A stretch of DNA of 64,000 nt from Scleromitrula shiraiana (Eukaryota; Ascomycota; Leotiomycetes; Helotiales; Sclerotiniaceae), in NCBI GenBank assembly GCA_028455995.1, contig JABELC010000011.1, forward strand, positions 1,612,001 to 1,676,000. Direction: 5' to 3'. A model generated the notes under the pieces. It was given only the letters and a program-made list of their open reading frames with translations. It did no database searches and was not told the DNA's origin. Shown here in pieces: positions 47,661 to 60,230 of this stretch; within the stretch, counting starts at the first letter, position 1, and the number at the start of each line of letters is the position of its first letter. A program made the translations under genes and the position numbers.

Positions 47661-49385
47661 GGGAACTTATGGTTTGGAATCATGATGGTTTTAATCATAT
47701 TTGGGAACTTGATTGATTCATTGATTGATTAATTAATGTTCTCCCATACCTATCTATCTACCTATATGTCATTGATAACGAGAAGGAAGTTTCATGCATG
47801 CATGGGCGAGCACTTCTTGAATTGCAATTTGAATCATGTTCATATTATGAATGAATAAATGAATAAATAAATGTATGTATGTATGTATGTATATGCGAAT
47901 TTGAAAAAAGGATTTTTATTGCGAATGTGAATGCGATTGTGAATGTGAATGTGAATATGAATGTGAATATGAATATGAATGTGATTGTGAATGTTAATGT
48001 GAGTGAAGGAAAATAAAATGGAATGGAATGGAATAAAATAAAATAAAATAAAATAAAATAAAATGGAAGATACTAGTATATATACTCTCAGGCTGGCTAT
48101 ATTATATTATATTATACTATATTATACTATACTAGAGTGACTTGGATGCGATGCGATGCGATGCGATAATAGCTGGTAGTAGTAGTAGTGGTAGATGATG
48201 GAAGGTGGATGGGTGGGAGAGTGGAGGGAGGAGGGAGGAGAGTGGAGGAAGGAGGGAGGAGGGAGGAGGAAGGAAGTGTATGTATGTATGTGGTTGCGAA
48301 ATGGAAATTATAATGTTTTGTTTTGTTTTTGTTTTGTTTTGTTTTATTTTGTTTTTGGTATAAAAGATTAGGAATTGGGAATTGGACTTAAGTTGGGTTG
48401 GGTTGGGATTGGGTTGATTGGTATAGATGGGTTTGAGTTGAATTAATTAGTATAGATAGATTTGAAATGGGTTTGGAATGGGATATTCAAGTTAGTAGGA
48501 TAGATTTTAGATAAAAAATTTGATAAAAATTTAATAGACTCCGAGTCGGAAATTTAATGATATATATATGTATAGATAGATAGATAAATAGATGGGATGG
48601 GATGGGATGGGATGGGATGAATATATATATATAAATAAAAATGATGTTAAAATGACGGATTAGGATTATGATTAGAATTAGGATTAAGATTGAGAATAGA
48701 AGTAGAAATAGAAGTAGAATGTAAATTTTGATATGATATTTATTTCAAGTTTATAATTTTTTATTTTTCTATTTTTTATTTTCGAGTTTTTATTTTCGAG
48801 ATTTCGATGATTTGATTATATCATAGATTGAGGGTGGGAAGAGTAAGCACTCGGATATGAGTATGGATATGCTAGTGGCCCGGGAGATAAAGGGGGTGAC
48901 TCGGAAGATGAATGGGTAGGATGGCGACTCGGATAAGGAGGGAAAGATGAGAAGATGAGAAGATATACTAGTAGTAGGAAAATGAAAAGAGGGAAAAGAA
49001 CTTGAAAGAGGAAAGATATTAAATGAGATACTACTAATAGTAAGAGAAGAAGATGGGAAATAGATGAGTGGTTTGATGATCGATTTGATTTGATTTGGTT
49101 TGATTTGGTTTGGTTTTTAAACTTTATCTCGTTTTATTTTGTTTTGTTTTGTTTTTAATATATTGTGTTTTTTAGTTTATACGAATAGTAAGAGGAGGGG
49201 TGGGAGGAGAGGGAGAGGGAGAGGGGAGGGGGAAAGGGAACTTGAAGGGATTGAGGGGGAATAAGAGAGGAAGGGAGAAAACGGAAGTGATTGAGAGGGG
49301 AAAGGGGGAAGGGAAAATTGGAAGGGGAAAAGAGCGTTGTGAATAGTGGATTGAAATGGATGGAATGGATGGGATTGTTAAATAT
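47661..49385. other. Intergenic region rich in simple repeats
   Basis: Contains GAATGT repeats at 47926-48000, (AAAAT)n at 48025-48063, (GATGC)n-like repeats at 48146-48167, GGGAGGA repeats at 48215-48270, (GGGAT)n at 48594-48620 and purine-rich tracts at 49190-49330. The motif ACTCGG recurs at 48540-48940. No gene found. Confidence 0.5.
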
Positions 49386-52300
49386 CTACTCAATATAGCA
49401 TAGTATAGCATAGCATAGAATAGTATGAAGTGGAATGACGCACTGGTATGGTATGATATGGCGGTATGGTGGTATGGTGGTATGGTGGTCCATCCAGCTT
49501 GCCTGATAGGGGACTTCCAAACCATGCCTGGTACTTTTCGATTGCAAGTACTCGATAATTCCGTGGTCACGATAAAACCCGTGTGAAATTCTAGCATAAT
49601 CGAGCGCCGTTAAGCCAGTATAATGAAAAACTTTGACATGTCCAGAGATATTGATTAATCTTTCTAAATGAAACTCCCCACTAAGTGGCAAGCTCACTGC
49701 ATCAATATTTGCTCCAGCATCATACAACATTCTGATAATTGACGGATGACGATATTTTACACCGAGATGTAGAGGAGTCAAAGATGCTAATATATCTATT
49801 GAGAGAACTCCACTTTGGTTAGAAAGTAGTATGCATTTCTTTCCAGGCTCGTGAAATTGTGTAAATTCGTTGACGTCCGCTCCATTATCAATGAGCAGCT
49901 TTACAAGATTTTCGTCCTTAACTCTCACGGCGAGATGCAGTGGAGCCCAAGAACCTGTAACTTCAACAAAAGTATTGCCTATTTTGTTTATCACACACTT
50001 TGGCATGCATAGGCTACGGACTCTGGCTGATTTATCATCGTTAGAAATATTCATACATAAGTTTAACTTTGTGGTTTGTGTTTTGGCGTTTGGGTTAGCA
50101 CCATAATCGAGTAGAATTCGAGCAAGACTTCCTCGATTATTCAAAATGGCGAGGTGTAGAAGATCAAAACCAAATTGGTTAAATTTGTCCACATCTCTTT
50201 CCAAAGCACTAGTTGAGCGTCTTGGAGTATCAAGATCCTCTTGTAAGACAGCTTTCTCCCGATCTGCGGTTAATATCATCAAACTCTTATCTTGGGGGCT
50301 GACTATATTCAATGGGCTGAAGTAACCCCTCCCAAATAGATAGCAAGCCTGAATCATTTCCAAAAGTTCGTTTGCGCTGCCATCCTCATCTTCAACTCTT
50401 GTGCCATGTGCCTTTTTGTATTTCTGTATCGATGCATATAACATTGTCGACCGATCATTATATAAATCTCTGATATGGAGCTCAGTCTTAAGACTCAGGA
50501 GCTCAGAAATAATGGTTGAAGTCACATCTTCGTAGGGTAGCAAGATTTTACGAATTTTCGATAACCTAAAACCACCGGTAAAGGTGACATCATATCCGTT
50601 GTTGTAAATAGTTTCGCCTTCAAGTTCCTGGCGTTCAATACTGGAAGTCTTGAGTAATAGTGCCTGCTCTACACGTCATGGCCACCAGAGATGTGCATAC
50701 TCTCACATAAAGCAACATGGTTTTATCATCCGAGTTTCAAGACTAGATTTGCAGTTGCTTACATATTTGATACAAGAGCGGGTGATGGACAAGCGGTCGT
50801 TATACTCTTAAAAACCGTCTGTTTCCTCGAGAAATTCCCTGACTGACAAATGGGCCAAGTGGAAAGAGTCCTGCTTGGGATCCTGTTTGACTAAATTCCC
50901 GCAGATGTTCAGAAGCTCTGCTTTACTGATGGTTTCGGATGCTCCTGCAACATCCCAAGATACAATATCCAAAAAAATCGTTTGTTTTCACTACATACGG
51001 AGGACCATAAATAAGCCACATCAGTATTCTTGGAAGTCGCTCCGCGTCGTCGCCGCCACGATTTATAATACCGTTGAAAATAACCGAATAAATATCTCGA
51101 AGATTTTGTGGAAGTTTGCCAAGTTGATTACGAACATTTGATTCTGTAGATAGCCCGTACAAGATTTGTAACGATAGCTGAGCCCACCTAAACTTACGCA
51201 TTCATTTTAACCAAAATTTAGATCACTAGAAATTGATTCATGACTTACATTCCTCGGGATCTGTTCTTCAATGTTTCAACGATGTCATTCTTTAATTGGA
51301 TCTGATCGTTTTCACGAATCTGTGTGTCCTTTGAATTATCGCTAGGGTGTTTTCGAAAGACGTCTGGCAGCAGTCTCTTCTCGCTGATATCACTTTCAAC
51401 TTTTTTTAGAAGAAAAGTTTTTATATCGACAGCATTATCTTCCGAGCTAATGTGAAAAATGGTGGTTACGTCAATAACCTCTGGGTCTTCAAATCTAGCT
51501 TCAATATCTGTTTCCATCCGGCTTGAGACGAATAGTTTCACTAGACTAGTTGAGGTCGTGATAATTTCAAAAAGGCGGGCTAATAGTGTAGTGCGTGTCT
51601 TCAAAGGTGCCTCGTCTAAACCATCAATGATAATTGTGCTCTGCGAATATTGATTTGCAAAATCGGTAAGAAGATCTACACATTCTTTTTCAGTTAATTG
51701 CCCACTATATGTTTTTTCTTCATATATCTTCTGAATCGAATCCATGATTGGCCGGTCCTTGAATCGAGACGACTGTTTGACTAGGCTTCTCAAAATGATT
51801 AATGGATTTACCAGCTCTGCAGCCCTCGAGGTTCGGTCGCAATAAAAGTATGCAACTCTTTCTTTTGTATCAATCGATCCGAATTCTTCAAATGTATCGA
51901 TAACAAGTGAGGCAATAGTTGACTTTCCTGCCCCCACTTTCTAAGGTCAACACATTGCTTGCAGCACAAGTTTTGAAGATCAGCGCACACTCACCAATTC
52001 CAGTGAGCCAAAATATGGAGGAGTAGTTATTGTTTCTCCAATCCATGAAGGATTGGTGACTAATCACCCATTCTCCGGTACCATCTAGCCTCAACGCTCC
52101 TACTTCGCTATGATAGTTGCGGAATGAAGTTTGTGAAATCTAATTCAGAATGTCTCGTCTTTTACGTTCGTCAAGGCTGCCCATTATATAATCAAGTTTG
52201 GTGATGCTTCTTTCAATAGGTACATTTGGGCCTTCAAGCAGCTTTTTCAATTTATTCAATTTATCTTGAGTGACTAAGACACTAGTTAGTAGCCGATAGC

Positions 52301-53332
52301 CCACTGAGTGAAGTTGATTCGTATTCAACTACCAGATTCAGTAGCCAATTGTTCAGTCTTTCGCGTCTATTTTTGCTTTTTCAACAGCTGCGAAGGCTTC
52401 CCTGACTGGATGTGTCGGTAACAAACTAGAAAAACCGTGTTCTATGCCAGAATTAGTGTTTTTTGACATAAAGATCATGCGACATGTTGTATTCACCGAA
52501 TCTGTTGCTTGTGAGATATCTCATCACTGCTACTTGATACATGAATATTTTTGCATAGAGTCTGACCAAGCTATCTTTTATTTGAAGCTTCCACTCAGGT
52601 TGGCCACTTGTGTCAGAGAGGTACAGAGCCTCCCACTACCGCTGAGTATCTGGCAATTATCCTTATCGCTTCCACGTCAAGAGCGAGCGCCCTGGTCTCT
52701 ATATTTCTAGCTGCAGTCTAGGAACGTCAATAAACCCATATTACCCTACAATTTCGAGCAAAATGTTGGAATCAACAGAGTGAGATACTCACAGAAATCA
52801 TAACACTGACTGCTCTCCATGCTAGCTGTACGTGCTGTATAGGATCAAAAGGGGCTACAGTAGCACCAACATCCTTGAAAGCAACAGCCCAACCAATAAT
52901 TTTATCAAAAATATCTCTGTAGACTATTCTCTTGCCGTCTTTGGTGACACAGCCCCAGCTTTCCTTCTCGCAGTCATGTTTGAGATATCGAATTCGTTCC
53001 GATACTTGATCTATCGAAAACTGGTTCTGAGAGCCAAAGATACGGTCAAACTCTGCTCGCTCATCATTCTTCAGGCTGTTTCACGCTTCGAGTCACATGT
53101 CCGAGTCTGTCCTCGAAAGAACTTATAGCGATGGGGGCTGCGCAGCATTCTGAGTTTCAACGCCTTGGGAATTTGTTGTGCGTTTGAGGCTCGAACTAGC
53201 ATTACTCTCTAGTGTGAGTTGCTGATCCTGGGGTACGATACCCGTTCCTGGTGATTGCAAATTCTTGACATCCTCACAACTATCAACCACACGATCGCGG
53301 ATTGCTTGCTTAATTCTTCTTAAATTTTTCAT
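49386..53332 (-). pseudogene. Broken NACHT-ankyrin STAND (NLR-like) gene
   Basis: The likely start is ATG 53332 (MKNLRRIKQ). An N-terminal helical domain (FGSQNQFSIDQVSERI, PFDPIQHVQLAWRAVSVMIS) precedes the NACHT. The P-loop GIVGAGKST is formed across a 58-bp intron (51937-51994), and TIIIDGLDEA is the Walker B at about 51610-51640. A further 61-bp intron lies at 51188-51248. A winged-helix-like stretch leads to four ankyrin repeats (FGFDLLHLAI, SWAPLHLAV, LTPLHLGV, GLTALDYAR) in an intact frame from about 50640 to 49386. Breaks visible: in-frame stops at 53123-53125, 53093-53095, 53081-53083, 52140-52142, 50808-50810, 50703-50705 and 50676-50678. Frameshifts lie near 52632-52636 (extra G) and 50971-50977 (A-run on the plus strand). 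The stretch 52320-52480 is also disrupted. Many stops are one C:G-to-T:A change from Gln, Trp or Arg. In fungi such genes mediate self/non-self and programmed cell death responses. The last about 25 codons read a TGGTATGG repeat, so the original C terminus may be lost. Confidence 0.8.
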
Positions 53333-56181
53333 AATTACGACTAATATTTTTAGTGGTAATTTGTGCCTTAAATATGTGTTGTATGGTATAGCAGTGAACA
53401 ATACACATGATATGAATCAGAGGTAGGAAAAGTTAAAGATAAGTTGCAGGGTAAATTTGCCGATTAAGCTGCTTTACGACCAGATAGGCCATGTGTGGAT
53501 TTGGGATAGGGCATAGATCACGGGCTTACCTATCAAGGATACTTGCATCCTGCGTTGCAACGTCAATCTTCTTCTTCCTCTTTCTCAATTCTAGCAAAGT
53601 AGAGAGATAGGCGGTTTACAATTAGCTGCATCAAAATATGCTTTTTTCATTCATTTAGAATTACAAAATATCTTGAATGTTACTAAATAACAACCTAAAT
53701 CGTACCGTTATTTAGAAGATAATCAAGAATAATATACAGATAATTCAAAACTGATTTCATGGACCGGCATGATCTTGAAACAGTACGGCTAATAACTCAT
53801 ATCACGGTGGACAACCAATCTTATGAATTTGAGCATCCGAACTTTGGAAGACCTACTACGATTCTACGTCTCGCGTATACCGGAAAGTTTTCTAGGTTGA
53901 TGGAAGACTAATATCAAAAACGATCATGATGTATTAGTATACACAAGAAAACCTCCATAAACATGATAAAATCCATCCATAAATCCCACTTCCATAAAAA
54001 CCAAGTATCTCAAAATGGCCGCTCACTTCACTCAAACATCCATTTTTAGCCTTTAGGTATACCCTGAATGGCCAGAGATACGCACTTTCAACTACAAAAT
54101 CAACGTCGGCCCTTCAAGGAGAGAGCAATCGGCACATTATACCCATCTAATCAACAAGCAACTTGAAGCAAGCAAGTAAAAGCACCCCATCAATCTGGTC
54201 CGCCTCATTCGCAACTATGTCCGAATAGCGAATAGCGAATCAGACGGAGCACTTATATGAGTTAGTCGACTGGTTTATGGATCCGTTAGTTCTATTTACA
54301 AATTAGGCGATTTTGAGAATATATATTTTTTGAAAACAGTAAATTACTGCATCAAGGTTTATTTTTCGTTTGATTACTCGATTGAACGGATTTTAAAGAT
54401 CGAATCGATCTCTACTTGAATCGATTTAACCTTCATCCGTTCAATCTCGATATAAATAATTATCAAAATTCTTCCTCTTGCTCTTTTCCTCTCTTACTAC
54501 TTTCCTACTAGTAAGTTCAAATATAAATCGATTAAGATTGAATTAACTTTCCACCTTCTCTTTTTTCCCCCAGCTTGCCTCCCTCTCTACCTCCGTAAAC
54601 TCGGATATAAAATTAATTCAAGGTTGAATCGACCTTCTCCCCCCCTCTCTCCCCCCCTCCTCTCTCCCCCCCTTTTCACATATCTATCTATCTCCTCTCC
54701 AACGCCACCTCCATCCCACTAGCTAAAGCCTCACATATCTCACTCTCGAACTCTACGATACTCATTAGCCATCCCATTACTCAACATATAACTTAATCGA
54801 TCAATCATCACGATATCAATAAGCTGTCTGGGCCTAGGACTCAAGACTACTCACTCACATATATACTATAGCATGCCCATCGTCCAAACCGCACTCAAAC
54901 CCAAACTCAAAAAAAAAGAAAAAAACATAAATTAGAATGTTATTTGAGAATCTGCATTTGCATATCGATATGATTTTATATTATATGATCAGATTTGATT
55001 AGAATGTAATATGCTAACAAATAAAGCACAAACGCTAAATGAATGGTTGAGTCAGCTTTGCATATGGATTTGGAATCGGGGTGCTGATAGATGGATGGTA
55101 TTGAGCGGTGGTTTGGACTCTGGAGTAGGTTATTAGGGAGGGGTGGGGATGGGTGGATATAATGCTCTATGTATGTATGTATGTATGTATGTATTGTATT
55201 GTATTGTATTGTATTGTATTGTATTGTATTGTATTGTATTGTATATAGTAGAGGTAGAGGGGTTATGATGATGATGATGAAGATGATGATGAAGAGTGGG
55301 ATTGATCAGCAAGAACAAAATCAAAATTCAAATTAGTCGGCTCTGAAAACCAGCATCAACACGCTGTGTTACTCCCACTCGTTTATCTACACATGTATAT
55401 GCATGCAGTCAAGGAGGTAAGTCTATACAGACGGATGAAAAGTAAAACTGTTTACGTATGTATATTGGCTCTTTTATACTGAATGGAAGAAATGGGTATT
55501 GATATACATATATTGGAAGACTGCATTATGTAGATAGATATATATGTAGTGATCGTTGATTGATTTATGCATAGTAATTAAGTAAGGAGATTGGAAGGTA
55601 TTAATCATACATAGACAAATATGATATGAGGGGAGAAATGTCGTGATATACATACAGCAAGCAAGCACAAACAACAAGGGTGAAAAGATGAAGATGTACA
55701 TACAAAAAGACCTCGGCAAAATAAGCAACGAATCACAAGAATACTATGGATGAAAAAATATATCAATAATAGGAAAAAGAGATGATAGAATGTAATGCAC
55801 AAGCAAGTAGAAAAGAACATCTGCAACATTGAGGTATTTTTAATCTTCATTGATATCTCAACTCTATCGAAGCATGTATGCATCCATCGCATGACTACAT
55901 ACATACATACAAAAAATGCGCTCACCAGATATATCATCTTCACACCAAGCCCCAAACCAAAAAGAAGTACATGCACACAGAAATTTAACAAAAACCACTA
56001 TCTGATCAGATATGTAATATGTAACAAAGGAAACCAAAACCCCATCCCGCAAATCTATCTATTCACACATATAACGCTCACCTCTTCGCTTTCATGAAGA
56101 GTGTGCGATATATCGCTCGCCCATCGATCGCTCATACATCCACTCAACTATGCCTCATCACATTGCAGAGATGCTACTCAT
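53333..56181. other. Intergenic region, no supported gene
   Basis: Includes the former promoter side of the NACHT-ankyrin pseudogene. A short inverted repeat (ATTGAACGGAT at about 54382 and ATCCGTTCAAT at about 54437) could form a hairpin. Several open frames at 55133-56100 overlap one another and translate low-complexity DNA. The right end should be the 3' untranslated region of the wall-protein gene. Confidence 0.45.
55170..55244. repeat. (GTAT)n followed by (GTATT)n
   Basis: About five units of GTAT run directly into about ten units of GTATT. The change from a 4-bp to a 5-bp unit suggests expansion after a single-base insertion. Confidence 0.9.
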
Positions 56182-57791
56182 TTACAACTTGATAGGGGAA
56201 GCAGTGCCAGTAGGCTTAGTCTTGGAGATGAATCCAGAGGAAGCACACTTCTTCTTGGAGGAGGTAGCAGCGGTTCCGTTTCCGTAGAAAGGAGCAGATA
56301 CGACAGCGGAGGTAGCAGCGATTGGTACGACGGTTGCGGTGCTAACGTGGACGACGGGGGTAGTTGGGGAAGCGACATGGGTGACGGCGCCGGAGACAGC
56401 ACCGGTGGCTTCGGATCCTGCAGTCTGCGGGTTTGTTAGATTATATTATTTGGGATGAAAGGGAGTGGGGAACTTACGACTGTGACGGTGGATCCGGCAA
56501 CGGTGACGGTAGAGCCAGCAGCAGTTACAGTGACGGTAGCTGGGGCGGCGGAACCAGCGCAAGTGCAGTCTTCACCGGATGAACCAGATCCAGAAGATCC
56601 AGATCCAGATCCAGAGCCAGATCCGGATGAACCAGATCCAGACGAACCAGAGCCAGATGAACCAGAGCCAGAGCTAGATCCAGAAGAACCAGTTGATCCT
56701 GAAACTTCAGAGGCACCAGCAGCTGCGGAAGAAGCAACTGAGGAAACGGTGACGTAGTGGGTAGAGGTGGAAGTTCCATAGATAGTGGTGGTTTTGGAAG
56801 TGGTGGATTCACCCTCGGCGGAGGAAGCAGGGCTGTTTCCTGATCCGGGAGTGACCTCAGCACCAGATGAAGCACCTGCGGAGACGGTTTTAGTGAGAGA
56901 TGGGGTAACGGTAGCGTAGATGGTGGAAGCACTAGTCTCGTAGATGGTGGTGGTGACTACGGTGGTGGAGGAACCGGATCCGAGAGTGTAGGTCAAGGTG
57001 TGGTTGGTACCAGCAGCGACGGTGGAAACTGGGGTAACAATTGCGGTGGTGACACCAGTTCCGTGGGGAACAACGATAGATGAGACACCGGTTCCGAGAG
57101 GAGCGGAAACTGCGGATGAGGCAGCTCCGGTTGGGGCAGCGGCTCCAGCATGTCCGGATGAGTGTGGGACGACAGTTGAAGCACCGAGAGCGGATGATGC
57201 ACTCTCAACACCTGATGGAACAGATCCTGCTGGGGAAGATCCGGAAGGAACAGATCCAGATCCAGTTGGGATGGATCCAGATGGGCCTACAACACCGGAG
57301 GCAACTGGGCCAGAAGGAGCTGAACCAGATGGAGCAGATCCACCGTATCCAGCTGGCTTAGTAGTACCAGAAGGAGCTAAGCTAGTCTCAACACCGAGAG
57401 CGGAGGTGATACCAGCAGAAGAAGCAGAAGCGACACTTTTAGAGTAAGAAGAGAGAGCGGAAGACAAGTGCTTCTTGGTAACAGCGGAGCTGGCGGACTC
57501 AGCAGCGGTAGCTGGGCAGATGGTGGTAGCGAGGGTGATGGTATCGGTGACGATGACTGGGGTGACACCAGCAGCGGAGGAGGTAGTTCTAGCTGGGCAA
57601 TCGGTGATGGAGGCAGCGCAGGAGAGGACGGTTCGGACGGTGGTAGCGAAGACGGTCAAGGTGGTTTGCTCTTCGGTGATGGCGGAGGTGGTGCCGTTGC
57701 GACGACCAAGGTGCATGTGGCCTGGGACCTTGGGTTGGGCCACGACGGAGCCGGCCAAAAGGGCCAATGATGCTGCTTGTGTGAAACGCAT
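56182..57791 (-). CDS. Secreted Ser/Thr-rich cell-wall protein
   Basis: Two exons on the minus strand, 57791-56478 and 56424-56182, separated by a 53-bp phase-0 GT-AG intron; 518 residues. Residues 1-18 are a signal peptide (MRFTQAASLALLAGSVVA). GRRNG at about 29-33 could be a dibasic processing site. The mature protein is almost entirely Ser, Thr, Ala, Gly, Pro and Val. Internal repeats include TTTIYETSASTIYATVT and TTTIYGTSTSTHYVTVS, GSAPSGSAPSG-type units and a long (SGSG)n stretch at about 370-400. A short Cys motif (DCTCAG) follows. Exon 2 supplies the end, KKKCASSGFISKTKPTGTA, which lacks the hydrophobic tail of a GPI-anchor signal. It is probably a heavily O-glycosylated wall or matrix protein. 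Long open frames on the opposite strand are by-products of codon bias. Confidence 0.85.
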
Positions 57792-58368
57792 TTTCGATGA
57801 TGGATCGCGGAATGAATGTAGATGGTTCTAGATTTTTCGTAAATGAATGGTCCTCCTTGCGTGTAAAAGGTTTGTCCAAGAGCAATCAATGCTTTTTTCC
57901 AGATAAGAGATTCTATGTACCCAAAAATATGTTCTTATTTGCTATCTATTCAAGATCTTGTGATTTTGTAATTGGGAATTGGTTCGTGATGATCGTTAGA
58001 CTTCTAAAAGAGCGAAAGTCGATTTCGCAAGTGCGCAAGGCAAAAAAGGAATTGCTAGCTTTCAATTGTTTTAAGGAATGACTGAAGAGTTGGAGAAAAA
58101 CTGAAGAGAAAGTAACTCTTTCTTGTTGGTAAAGACTGTGAGTGGGAGTGAGATATTAAGGAAGATCTTTTTTGAAGGATGAGGGGAGGGAAGTAATCTC
58201 TTTTAAATGAAATTAAAAAGAGGAGATGGTCAAACGAAACGATACGACGGGATCTTTTTTTTTTTCTCTCATATTAAATTGAATAGGACGAAAAGGTAAT
58301 GTAAGTGGATCATAAGAACTGGGCACCCATAATACTTTTTAGTGGAACTAACTGGGGGGGTTTTAGAA

Positions 58369-58441
58369 ATAATAATAATAATTATTATAATAATAATAAT
58401 AATAATTATTATTATTATTATTATTTATTATTATTATTATT
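58369..58441. repeat. (AAT)n/(ATT)n inverted trinucleotide repeat
   Basis: AAT units, a short ATTATT interruption, further AAT units, and then ATT/TTA units form two self-complementary halves of about 30-35 bp. The strand could fold into a long A/T hairpin. Confidence 0.8.
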
Positions 58442-59003
58442 TCTATTCCTACATGGGATTGAATCTTGCTTTGTGCTCATTATTGTCAAGGGGGTGAAGT
58501 TCTAGGGCTAAAGAATAATATCTATACAACCACATAGGTACAAATAATAAAATGATACCAATAAAGGATTAGAAATGATTAATTATAATATCCCTCTCTC
58601 ATCTTGCCTTATGTCTTGTATTGCCATTTTTTTACATTTGCATTGCGTTGCGTTGACATTGCGTCGTGTTGACTTTTGCGTTTGCACTCATTATATTATT
58701 TGGGATGATCGTTTAGCTATCATCAGGTACAAAGTACGTACGGACATTAGATTTGAGCCAACCGCCAACGTCCTAACGTCTCGCCGCTTAGAAGCCACAT
58801 GGGTCCATGCAGGTACGATATATCTCACCGCATCCGTAACCATAACCATAACCATAATCATAACCTTGCCATACCAATCGATCCTTGACACCTTTCCTTC
58901 TTTCAAAAGAAAAAGGGAAAAAAAAAGGCTTGGAGGATTATTCACTTCTAAGAGGCTATGTTATATTCAGGGGATTGTTTGGATTTGTAACACTTATTAT
59001 TTC

Positions 59004-59300
59004 GGATTAACCGTGCACCTAGGACTAACATACCTGGGTTCACTTGCTTCTTCAGAGTAATATAAGTGTACGATACCGACTTGAAAAACACTTCGACTTG
59101 AAAAACACTACGACTTGATAAAGTATGATGGATGGTGAGGTAAGAACTTTTAAAATCTTAATAGAATGTTAATAATTAGTAATTAATAATTAATTTATCA
59201 AAAACTTGATGATTTGACTGTATTTATTTCGCTTATCAAATCGTCGTACTTATTAATAAGTAGCCCCGACATATTAATAATTCTAGGTGTACGGTTAGTC
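59004..59300. mobile_element. Possible MITE-like element (weak inverted ends)
   Basis: GGATTAACCGTGCACCTAG at 59004-59022 is the near-complement of CTAGGTGTACGGTTAGTC at 59283-59300, with about two or three mismatches. The interior is AT-rich with CGACTTGAAAAACAC direct repeats (59079-59115) and partly inverted TTGATAA/TTATCAA stretches. No target-site duplication is clear. It may be chance or a decayed element. Confidence 0.35.
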
Positions 59301-60160
59301 TTCCTTTTTCATCCTCGTGTATCTCTTCTTCAATTATAGGGGGAGAATAGGGTGAGTTTTTACTTTCTATTGTACCTATTTGTAGATACCTAGAAGATAC
59401 CTAGGTAGATTTCTATACCTAACCAGTGGATGCTCCCGTCTAGGGGCCCGGGAAATCTTTAAAAAAATGCTTAGATGATTGAATTGGTACATTTATCTCA
59501 TGATTTATTCAATTGTGACAGGTTAGATAAATCTTACTAGAAATCAGTCCAAGCAATGAATTAGGGAATAAAAGTTCGTTTCAAAGGATTCAGGTTGGTT
59601 GTTAATTACTTCATTAGTACATAAATCGAGTAGTTATGAATTTAATTTAGTGAAACTCAACTATTTTAGACTAGTTGTTCCATTTTCTTAACCTAACAAT
59701 CACAATGCATGGGATTGCAATTGGGGATAGATAGATCATAGATGGAGATAACTTCATTCAAACCAAAACTTCCAATTGATATATTTGAGAATGAAGATAT
59801 TGCATGTTGCATAAATATCAATCCTTTCAACGAATCAATAAATCGAGATCTAGAAACAGTTGGATATGGTATAGTGAGTATTATACTATAGGTTCATCTA
59901 AGATCTAGATCTGTAATACACTTTTTTAAGAATTTGGACTTTGTTTGAATATCTTGTTTCTCATTAAGCAATCATCCCATTGATCCATCCCATCCACACA
60001 TACGTAAGCAATTTATATATGCGCGCAATTACTGTACTGTACTATATGTGCCGCCTGCGTATACTTATTAAGGTATTCATCTCATCTCATCTCAATCTCA
60101 ATCTCAATCTGCTTGCTGCATACATACCTAGGTCCTAGGTCCTAGGTACATATCAATAAC

Positions 60161-60230
60161 ACACGGCACATAGCACACAGCACACAGCACACAGCACACA
60201 GCAAACAGCACACAGCAAACAGAGCACAGC
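60161..60230. repeat. (CACACAG)n 7-bp repeat
   Basis: About nine units, some with the variant CAAACAG. Confidence 0.85.

Noticed and set aside
49172..49597. 141-codon minus-strand frame after the ankyrin repeats
   Set aside because: It overlaps the ankyrin frame and translates purine-rich simple repeats.
55605..56097. Overlapping frames on both strands with Cys/Phe-rich or Ile/His-rich translation
   Set aside because: Both strands are open over the same low-complexity DNA and neither has a credible start or domain.
56455..57770. Three long plus-strand frames opposite the wall-protein gene
   Set aside because: Their Pro/Glu/Asp or Gly/Ser repeats are complement readings of Ser/Thr/Gly repeats in the sense gene.
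58575..59060. 161-codon open frame
   Set aside because: No domain or signal, Ile/Thr runs from simple repeats, and it overlaps the possible inverted-repeat element. Too weak to call.
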